Assembly: GCA_023449855.1 (NCBI GenBank)
Contig: JAEXHR010000170.1
Coordinates: 1-23,125, forward strand
Direction: 5' to 3'
Source of the DNA: Pseudomonadota bacterium
Lineage (GTDB): Bacteria; Pseudomonadota; Alphaproteobacteria; Rhizobiales; Xanthobacteraceae
DNA length: 23,125 nt
The stretch's first letter is position 1; the number at the start of each line of letters is the position of its first letter. Positions 16,588-22,641 of the stretch are shown in pieces. A program made the translations under genes and the position numbers. Under the pieces are notes generated by a model. That model was not told where the DNA came from and made no database searches. It saw nothing but the letters and a program-made list of their open reading frames with translations.

Positions 16588-17246
16588 CAATGCCCATCCC
16601 GGGGCCTCCAGTGGTCCTCGCTTACGGCATCGGCGTGGACAGCACTGCGCTGCTGCTCGAACTGCATGCCCGCGGGGCAACTCCCGACCTCGTGCTGACA
16701 GCCGACACCGGCAACGAGAAACCGGAAACATACGCCTATCTCGACGTCATCGGCCCCTGGATGCGCGACCGGGGCATCCGGCACGAGATCGTCTCGTACA
16801 CGCCCAAACGGTTCAAGCACTGGCCGCCCTATTACGGCATCCTGGAAATGTGCCTGACCAATGCGACGCTGCCGAGCAAATCGCTCGGCGGCTCCAGTTG
16901 CAGCCTCAAATACAAGAAAGCGCCGCAGGACGCGTTCCTCAAGACCTGGCAACCGGCGATCGAGGCATGGAGCAGGGGTCAGCGGGTCATACGCCTCATC
17001 GGCTACGATGCCGGACCCCGCGACACTGCGCGCGCCAACCATGCGCTCTCGATCGACGATCCCCTCTATCGGTGCGATTATCCCCTGCGCCGCTGGAACT
17101 GGGATCGCGCAGACTGCACCGCCCGCATTGTCGCCGAAGGCCTCCCCGTGCCGCCCAAGTCGGCCTGCTGGTTGTTATGTTTGCAGATGGTGTCTCGTCT
17201 CACCGCAACCCTTTATTTATGGGCTACAAAATTATCCGCCGTTTGA
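16584..17246 (+). pseudogene. PP-loop / PAPS-reductase-family gene, broken near 17172
   Basis: The N-terminal 190 or so residues look like a phosphoadenosine-phosphosulfate-reductase-type PP-loop protein: LAYGIGVDSTALLLEL with the ATP-pyrophosphatase loop, then GGSSCSLKYKKAP and VPPKSACW. In the family the last motif normally continues with a CP pair and another 80 or more residues. Here it turns abruptly into LLCLQMVSRL and an unrelated AT-rich tail that stops at 17246. The junction is near 17170-17173. The gene overlaps the 64-residue ORF by ATGA and was the last backbone gene before the foreign segment. Family members may modify nucleic acids or sulfur compounds; the remnant lacks the Cys-rich end and is probably inactive. 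Confidence 0.7.
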
Positions 17247-17704
17247 GACGATCCGAGGCCATTGAAGCGCTCGGGACAGTTGCAAAGCGCTACTGCACTT
17301 TGCAACTGTCCCGAGCGCAACCGCCGAAGGCGGTGCGACTCGTCGCGGCGGCATCCGGAATGACTTTGCTGAGCGGAAGAAACTGACTTGCCATTGCCCG
17401 TCGGGACTTGCTGATGCGGCCTTGATCGTTGCGCCGACAGATTGGGAAATGTCTGTTACGCGCCCAAGTTGGTCGTACGGCTCGCGTCTTCCTGCGCTGT
17501 TGAGCCGAACGACAGCTATGACGTGGTCTGGGACAAAGCCGACGTTTGCGAGCGTTGCTGGGAATGGCAGGTCCCATTCAACACCCGCCATTCCTGAAGC
17601 CCTGCCCAACCTTCCAAGAATGCATGATACTATCCGTCAGAAGACAGGCTGGTTTCGGTTATCCGACGCAGCAAAGCCGCCATGCCCGGTGACAACACCG
17701 TGAT
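17247..17704. other. Gap with IS-like debris, no confident gene
   Basis: It holds the 21-bp-arm inverted repeat (17267-17318), a small hairpin (ACCGCC / GGCGGT, 17320-17334) and a - strand open frame (start TTG 17609 or ATG near 17591, running through the repeat to 17232). That frame matches nothing I recognise and is probably fortuitous or a decayed gene end. A weak stem at 17687-17700 lies just past the GATase-HD stop on the - strand and has no T-run. An 8-bp inverted pair (17196-17203, 17244-17251) straddles the AT-rich start of the segment. Confidence 0.5.
17267..17318. repeat. Perfect 21-bp-arm inverted repeat, IS6-family-like ends
   Basis: Arms 17267-17287 and 17298-17318 are exact reverse complements with a 10-base spacer (17288-17297). 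The inner part of each arm, GGGACAGTTGCAAAG, differs at two positions from the IS26 terminal repeat (GGCACTGTTGCAAAG). Two insertion-sequence ends lying back to back, or the product of an IS6-type deletion, would look like this. No transposase gene is present. Confidence 0.7.
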
Positions 17705-19075
17705 TTAGCTGGCTATAAAACCATTCTTCTGGCGCAAAGCAGCGATATCGATGCCGCCGGCAACCATTTTCTCCTCGGCCTGCCGGATGACGGCCGCGGC
17801 AAATTCGGACAAATATGGATCATGCGCCAAAGGCCTGGAAACCTTGGTGTAGACGAGGTCAAACTCGCGGGGAATCCAAGTTTCGAGGGGCGCAAGATTG
17901 TGCTGGAGCTGCACCTCGACGGTGTCGAGCGCGCTGGCGAACTTTGCTTCTGTGGTTTCGCGTGCCTCGAATTCTTCAAACAGCGATCGGATTTCGTGAC
18001 CGACCGCAACCGGCAGCAGCCGCACGATCTCGTCCATCGCGGCAGCTTCCAGAGCTGCCTTGTTGGCCTTGCGATCACTGACCTCGAAATAGGGAATATC
18101 ACCGGCGATGCTTTCGACCAGATCGTGTACGATCACCATTTTGAGCATCTTGCCGGTGTCGATGGGCTGCGCCAGTTTGTCGGCCATCAGGATTGCGAGC
18201 AGCGACATCATCCAGCTATGCTCTGCAACGCTTTCCTGCCGTCCGTCTGAAATCCAGCTATGGCGCAACTCGCGCTTCAGCCGCTCGGCGACTGCGTAAA
18301 ACGCCAACACCGACGCGATATGCTGCTGCACGTCCAGCCCCGGGTCAGTCGCGCCTTGTCGCGCGACATAGGCGGCTTCCAGTTTGTCGAGGAAGCCGAA
18401 CAGCTTGCCGTTCATTTCGGAATAGTCGTTGTCGCGCAGGGCGTCGGGCTGCTGGACGAAGCGGTAGTCGGTCAGCGTCGCAAGCTCCGCCTCGGAGGCT
18501 GCGATCAGTAGCTCGATAACATCAGGCGTAAATTCCATATGGCACTGGAAACCATAGACCAGATCGCCATACTCGACGATCTGGCGTGGGCAGCCTTCGC
18601 TCGCGGCGATGATCGTCGCGGTTGCGGTAAGGCCGGGCATGTCGTTGTGCCAATGACCGACCGCCAGTTCCGCGCCGAAGTCGGTGAATTTAGGATTGGC
18701 CTGCCCCTCAGGGGTGAGGCTGATCGGGAACTTGCCGATCTCCTTTTCCGGGCTGTGCCCATGGGCTGCGCCCAGCGCCTCGCCGATCAACTGCGAGCCG
18801 AGGCAGATGCCGACGACTGGCTTGCCCGCCTCGACGAACCGGGCGATCAGCCCGCGCTCTGCAGCGGCATCGAAATGCGGGCATTCGTCGGTCGTCGTCG
18901 CGGGAGACTGCGGCCCGCCCATGACGATCAGCATGTCATGATCCTGTGCGGATATGGGTAGGCGCTCGCCATCATAGAGGCGGGTGAAGGACACGTCATG
19001 CCCGCGCCCACGTGCCCATGTCTCATAGGCGCCTGGCGCTTCGAACGCCTCATGTATGACGAAATGAACTTTCAC
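17705..19075 (-). CDS. Fusion of class I glutamine amidotransferase and HD phosphohydrolase
   Basis: A 456-residue two-domain enzyme. Residues 1 to about 230 form a class I glutamine amidotransferase: MLIVMGGPQSP, nucleophile C91 in VVGICLGSQLIG, and H179/E181 in FQCHMEF. This complete triad should release ammonia from glutamine, or act as a related peptidase. Residues about 250-456 form an HD domain like HDDC2/YfbR 5'-deoxynucleotidases: ESVAEHSWMMSLL (H286), VIVHDLVESIAGD (H317, D318, D326) and a distal LDTVEVQLQ. Such enzymes remove phosphate from nucleoside monophosphates. I know of no described protein with this pairing. The GTG at 19075 is the chosen start because it overlaps the preceding stop as GTGA; an upstream ATG at 19123 lies inside that gene. 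Last gene of the cargo operon; substrate unknown. Confidence 0.8.
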   Translation of the reverse strand: MKVHFVIHEAFEAPGAYETWARGRGHDVSFTRLYDGERLPISAQDHDMLIVMGGPQSPATTTDECPHFDAAAERGLIARFVEAGKPVVGICLGSQLIGEALGAAHGHSPEKEIGKFPISLTPEGQANPKFTDFGAELAVGHWHNDMPGLTATATIIAASEGCPRQIVEYGDLVYGFQCHMEFTPDVIELLIAASEAELATLTDYRFVQQPDALRDNDYSEMNGKLFGFLDKLEAAYVARQGATDPGLDVQQHIASVLAFYAVAERLKRELRHSWISDGRQESVAEHSWMMSLLAILMADKLAQPIDTGKMLKMVIVHDLVESIAGDIPYFEVSDRKANKAALEAAAMDEIVRLLPVAVGHEIRSLFEEFEARETTEAKFASALDTVEVQLQHNLAPLETWIPREFDLVYTKVSRPLAHDPYLSEFAAAVIRQAEEKMVAGGIDIAALRQKNGFIAS

Positions 19076-19365
19076 TGCGATGCTCCATCCAGCATGTCTT
19101 TCCCGAACCTGGTGAGTATCCACGTCTGGTCGGGATCAGACGCTGAAATACAGTTTATCCCGCAAGGATCCTGACAACATCCTTCGCTGGGCAGCCCTTG
19201 CAGCATCATGTCCCGCCATAGCCGTTCAGCGGCGACGTCGAAGCGTGGCCGATCCAAGCCGCTGCGTTCGAATACACGGTCCCCGTGCATGTCTGCCTGA
19301 TCCAGCAAAACGAGCAGCGCCCGTTCGTCCGCCGTCAGCGGGATCGAACGAGCGCCTATGTTCAC
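19072..19365 (-). CDS. Unknown 97-residue protein of the cargo operon
   Basis: GTG start overlapping the DapA-like stop (GTGA), and a stop overlapping the GATase-HD start (GTGA), so it is very likely translated. The N-terminal half is helical (PLTADERALLVLLDQADMHG, then VAAERLWRDMML) and could be a small winged-helix-like fold. Next comes a cluster GCCQDPCGINC with four cysteines, possibly a metal or cluster site, then TWILTRFGKDMLDG. No family recognised. Its fixed place between two enzymes suggests a subunit, carrier or sensor, but this is inference. Confidence 0.65.
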   Translation of the reverse strand: MNIGARSIPLTADERALLVLLDQADMHGDRVFERSGLDRPRFDVAAERLWRDMMLQGLPSEGCCQDPCGINCISASDPDQTWILTRFGKDMLDGASQ

Positions 19366-20270
19366 TTACCGATCGCAGGCAGATCGAAGGTGGCCAGCAA
19401 TTTCGAAAGCGTTTCCAGCCCGGCTTCTGGCAGAGGCTGGAGCGGCAAACGGGGGGCACCCACTTCCAACCCGCGCATCGCCAGTCCGGCCTTGACCGTA
19501 GTGGGCAGTCCGCCGGCCACGATGAACTGAAGCACCGGCAGGATGCGATAGAACAAGGTGCGCGCGGCGGCGATGTCACCCGACGCCATCAGGTCGAACA
19601 GCTGCCGGGGCAGATCGCCCAGCAGGTTCGGCGCAGCGGTGCACCAGCCCGAGGCGCCGGCGGCCAGCGCCTCCAGGGTCATGTGGTTGGCGCCATTGTA
19701 GAACGGGATGCTATCGTCCGACAGCGTGCGGATCGCGTGCATGCGATTGAGGTCGCCGCTGCTTTCCTTGATGAAGTGGACCGTCTCGATGTCCTGCACC
19801 AGCTTCACCAGCAGGGCAGGCGACATATCGACACCGCTGGTAGCCGGATTGTTGTAGGCCATGATCGGCAGTTCGGTCGCCGCTGCGATGGCGGCATAAT
19901 GATCGAAGATCTCAGTCTCGTTGAGCTTCCAGTAGGCAATCGGAATCACCATCAGCATGTCGGCGCCGGCTTCCGCCGCGAAGCGTGCCTTCTCGACGGC
20001 CGCTGCTGTGGTCAGTTCGCTGATCCCGACGATCACAGGTATCCACCCGGCGACGGCCTCGACACCAAGGCGGACGCACCGCTTCCATTCTTCAGCGCTC
20101 AGATATGCGCTTTCGCCAGCGCTTCCGAGGAAGGCGATCGCTGCTGGACCATTGGCGAGCAAATTCGCCGTGACCTGCCGGAATGCGGTTTCATCAATGC
20201 TGCCGCCATCGGCGGTGAAGGGCGTGACGGGATAGGCGATGATGCCGTTTATGGGGGTGTCGATCTTCAC
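19362..20270 (-). CDS. DapA-family class I lyase/aldolase, not canonical DHDPS
   Basis: A 302-residue TIM-barrel protein of the dihydrodipicolinate synthase / N-acetylneuraminate lyase family. Seen: the Schiff-base lysine K168 in HFIKESSGD, the tyrosine Y139 in MAYNNPATSG, and the pyruvate-binding loop as FLGSAGES (47-54). True DapA has GTTGE with Thr-Thr; here it is GSAGE, so the proton relay of lysine synthesis is incomplete and another substrate is likely. Family members cleave or form pyruvate aldol adducts, or dehydrate sugar acids. The full-length size is typical. The GTG start overlaps the cupin stop, and its own stop overlaps the 97-residue gene (both GTGA). The reaction in this pathway cannot be named. 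Confidence 0.8.
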   Translation of the reverse strand: MKIDTPINGIIAYPVTPFTADGGSIDETAFRQVTANLLANGPAAIAFLGSAGESAYLSAEEWKRCVRLGVEAVAGWIPVIVGISELTTAAAVEKARFAAEAGADMLMVIPIAYWKLNETEIFDHYAAIAAATELPIMAYNNPATSGVDMSPALLVKLVQDIETVHFIKESSGDLNRMHAIRTLSDDSIPFYNGANHMTLEALAAGASGWCTAAPNLLGDLPRQLFDLMASGDIAAARTLFYRILPVLQFIVAGGLPTTVKAGLAMRGLEVGAPRLPLQPLPEAGLETLSKLLATFDLPAIGK

Positions 20271-20719
20271 TTGGCCTCCTCCCGGATGGCAAGACCACCC
20301 GCATTTTGGAGCATGGGGGCGTTCTCGCAGGCGAGATACCGCGCGGGCTTGTCAGGGTCGGCGTTGACGTGATGGTGCCATGCCCAGACCGGGATATAGA
20401 GCGCATCGCCTACTTCCCATTCGATGCGCCGATCCTCGATCATCGAATAGCCGCGGCCTTCGAGGACGTAGAGGATCGTCTCATAGGTGTGTCGATGACG
20501 GCCAGACCGACCGCCGGGATTGAGGCCGCCGATCGTCATGCTGATCGCATGACTCGGCAAATCGACGATATGGACCGGATGCTTGCGCTCGGCCGAAAAG
20601 CCGCCGCTGATATCACCCTTCTCGACACCCGGATGGGCGAGCCGTTCGGGCATATGGACTTGGATCGATGATGGCGTCTTGCCAAAGTCGGCCGAGCCGA
20701 ATTTCGTTTGTGCTTGCAT
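20267..20719 (-). CDS. Single-domain cupin protein
   Basis: A 150-residue protein, first gene of the operon. Cupin motif 1 is GGRSGRHRHTYETILYVLEG, with two His and a Glu as metal ligands. Motif 2 is GDALYIPVWAWHHHVN, with the final ligand His. All ligands are present, so it should bind a metal ion and may be a dioxygenase, isomerase or small-molecule sensor. The ATG at 20719 has GGAG 8 bases upstream. The stop overlaps the DapA-like GTG. It is divergent from the LysR gene with 99 bases between them; induction by that regulator is inferred. Confidence 0.75.
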   Translation of the reverse strand: MQAQTKFGSADFGKTPSSIQVHMPERLAHPGVEKGDISGGFSAERKHPVHIVDLPSHAISMTIGGLNPGGRSGRHRHTYETILYVLEGRGYSMIEDRRIEWEVGDALYIPVWAWHHHVNADPDKPARYLACENAPMLQNAGGLAIREEAK

Positions 20720-20818
20720 GGCTGTCTCCGTGTTGGACCCGATCTACAGTTGCACCCTACTATTGGTCCAAGACGAAGTTTCTATTGAAGCCATTGGATT
20801 ATCCAATAAGATGTACGG
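20720..20818. promoter_or_regulatory. Divergent promoter region with two LysR-type palindromes
   Basis: Two palindromes share the TTGG/CCAA core: TTGGTCCAA at 20763-20771 and ATTGGATTATCCAAT at 20793-20807. Their centres are 33 bases apart, about three helical turns, as expected for the paired recognition and activation sites of a LysR-type regulator. A further TTGGACC half-site is at 20733-20739. The larger palindrome ends 11 bases before the lysR ATG, which fits autorepression. The region is AT-rich relative to its surroundings. Confidence 0.6.
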
Positions 20819-21718
20819 ATGGACCTTCGCCGCCTCCGCTTCGTCGTCCGGGTTGCCGACGATCACAGCTTCACGCGCGCGGCGCAGTCACTGAACGTTT
20901 CGCAGCCCACGCTTTCGCAGCAGGTTCGTGATCTGGAACTGGAGCTGGGTGTCGATCTGTTCCACCGCGGATCACGCCGGGTCGAAACAACGGAGGCCGG
21001 AGCGCTGGTCGTCCAGCATGCGCGTATCGTTCTCAACGCAGTCGAGGCGCTTCAGGACGCGGTTGTCGAGCACCGCGGGCTGAAGCGTGGACGACTGCAC
21101 ATTGGCGTGACGCAGACATTTAATGCGCTCTACATGGCACCGATCCTGACCGCCTTCGCTTGCGACTACCCGGCAATTGATCTGGAAGTAAGCGAACTGG
21201 CCAATGCCGAGATCGTCGAGGGCATCGTCTCAGGTACGCTGCACCTCGGTGTCGGTATCCCGCAGGGTGCCGAACTGGACGATGCAGAGCCGCTCTATCG
21301 CGACCAGCTCATGTTCGTTTGCCAATCCAGTCATCGCCTGGCGCGTGCCAGGACCGTCGCGGTGAGCGAGATTGCAGAGGAAAGCCTGGCTTTGCTGGGG
21401 AGCCGATACCGTACACGTGCGGCGGTGGATGCGTATCTGGAAAGCTACGGCGTGGCGCCTGCGCGAACACTCGCGTTCAATACATTCGCCGGCATTTTAC
21501 AGACTGTCTCGCTCGGCGGGCATTCTGCAATCATGCCGGCCGATATCAGCCGGGGCGCTGGCGTGAACGATCTGCGCTTCATACCTCTGAACCCGCCCCC
21601 GGCTGAACGCGTCGTTTGCCTGCTGTCCCCGGCGGCCAGCCTCCGCTCGCCGGCATCATCGGAGATGGCGCAGCGCATCAGGTCGCGGTTCAGTCCTCGT
21701 ACCAGAAGTCCGCGATAG
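20819..21718 (+). CDS. LysR-type transcriptional regulator of the cargo operon
   Basis: A 299-residue LysR-type regulator. The N-terminal winged HTH has the family signature FTRAAQSLNVSQPTLSQQV (about residues 18-36) and LFHRGSRRVETTEAG. A linker helix and a two-lobed effector domain (about 90-295) follow, starting GRLHIGVTQTFNALYMAPIL, in the CynR/CbbR style. It is divergent from the cupin-DapA-GATase operon, the classic arrangement for control of the neighbouring operon by a small-molecule inducer, probably a pathway substrate or product. The ATG at 20819 follows the operator-like palindromes closely and has only a weak ribosome binding site. Confidence 0.85.
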   Translation: MDLRRLRFVVRVADDHSFTRAAQSLNVSQPTLSQQVRDLELELGVDLFHRGSRRVETTEAGALVVQHARIVLNAVEALQDAVVEHRGLKRGRLHIGVTQTFNALYMAPILTAFACDYPAIDLEVSELANAEIVEGIVSGTLHLGVGIPQGAELDDAEPLYRDQLMFVCQSSHRLARARTVAVSEIAEESLALLGSRYRTRAAVDAYLESYGVAPARTLAFNTFAGILQTVSLGGHSAIMPADISRGAGVNDLRFIPLNPPPAERVVCLLSPAASLRSPASSEMAQRIRSRFSPRTRSPR

Positions 21719-22168
21719 GCACCAGCGACGTAAAAGCGGTCTGACTGGAGAAGTCCCGAGCCGGTCGACAAAACTCCTGCCAGTAAATGTTCGCTTTCAA
21801 ACCCGAGGAAACTGCATCGAACGGGGGCAAAGGGCGCGTCACCGACCGGCAACTGTCAAACTTGCGAGTGACCGGTTTCGGCACAAGCCGACATTCCGGC
21901 GCCCGCATCGGAATGGCTCGAGTTGGTCGGTTGCCGACTCCGAACGACCGTCAGCTATCCACGCATCCCGGCTCCGAACCGGACAGTCGCCTACCGGCCA
22001 ATCGCGGTCATTTACATGCGAGATACCCATTCAAGCTGCTGGTCGCAGGCGGGCCGTTGATTGAGGGAATTCTTCGTCGAGTGATGGGCCCAACCAAAAT
22101 CCATCAAGCGTTGTGCAGGGGAGGATCAGTGCTGCGCAAGCGGGGAGGGTTTTACACTGAACCTGCCT
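21719..22168. other. Non-coding stretch with possible IS end
   Basis: No convincing gene. Short open frames on both strands lack ribosome binding sites and recognisable motifs. A GGGGAGG heptamer occurs at 22118-22124 and again at 22142-22148, 24 bases apart, followed by TTTTACA; repeated short motifs ending in TACA resemble the ends of IS21-family elements. This is suggestive only. No terminator was found after lysR. Confidence 0.4.
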
Positions 22169-22276
22169 TCAATGCGTAGCCCGCCCGTGGCGGTCTCGCG
22201 TCGCCATGTAGCGTAGAGCGAATTGAGCGTGCAACGTGGCGTCGATTGTAATGTCCTCAGGACTTGCTCGCATCAT
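22169..22276 (-). CDS. Possible 35-residue ORF coupled to tnpC
   Basis: It starts with ATG overlapping the tnpC stop (ATGA), then a second ATG, and reads MMRASPEDITIDATLHAQ to a stop at 22169. The overlap is the main support; length and lack of homology leave it doubtful. Confidence 0.25.
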   Translation of the reverse strand: MMRASPEDITIDATLHAQFALRYMATRDRHGRATH

Positions 22277-22641
22277 GAGTCGGCCGGCCGTGGTTTTGGC
22301 AGCATTGAGCGCAATTGCCGGAGTTCCGCGTCTTTGGCTTCCAACGCAGCCTCCAGCATGATGATACGATTGAGCAACTGGTTGATCACGTTTCGCAGCT
22401 CGGCCTTGCCGCTCGTGCTTTATGGTTTAGCCTTCGGCGGCTTCGGAGCTTCATCGAACAAAGCGAGAAGTTTGGAGCATCGATAGGCCGTCGCTCGACT
22501 GACCCCCGCCTCGCGCGCAACATTGGTTATGCTCAGCTTGCCATTCGTCGCGGTGCCTTTGCCGTCGCGCAAGCGGTTATAGGCGTCAAGCAGCGCGACG
22601 GTGGCTTGCGATTTCCGGGGAGGGTTCGCTTTCGTCGTCAT
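22273..22641 (-). pseudogene. TnpC-like (Tn554-type, DUF6262) gene split by an in-frame TAA
   Basis: The frame from ATG 22641 gives 73 residues with an HTH-like stretch SITNVAREAGVSRATAYRC, then TAA at 22420-22422. The same frame continues without shift for 48 more codons (KAELRNVINQLLNRIIMLEA, then LEAKDAELRQLRSML), a coiled coil, to TGA at 22273. Together they make 122 codons, close to the 125 residues of Tn554 TnpC. HTH plus C-terminal coiled coil is the usual layout of this family, so the TAA looks like a nonsense mutation within one gene. The start overlaps the integrase stop (ATGA). TnpC in Tn554 assists but is not strictly required for transposition, so the element may still move. The first half could be made as a short HTH protein. 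Confidence 0.7.

Noticed and set aside
11993..17172. A DNA phosphorothioation-like (Dnd/Ssp) system, from the PP-loop gene, HerA-like ATPase and nearby HNH nuclease
   Set aside because: No cysteine desulfurase, DndD- or DndE-like gene is present, the HNH gene sits in a separate islet, and the genes fit common mobile-element accessory families. The PP-loop gene is also broken.
17232..17609. A 125-codon - strand frame through the inverted repeat
   Set aside because: It runs across the IS-like repeat, begins with TTG, lacks a ribosome binding site and matches no family I know.
19075..19123. Start of the GATase-HD gene at ATG 19123
   Set aside because: It would add 16 residues with no domain match inside the previous gene; the GTG at 19075 gives the same GTGA overlap as the other operon junctions and starts at the first beta strand.
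19362..20270. Lysine-biosynthesis dapA
   Set aside because: The Thr-Thr of the GTTGE motif is missing and the operon has no other lysine or diaminopimelate gene.
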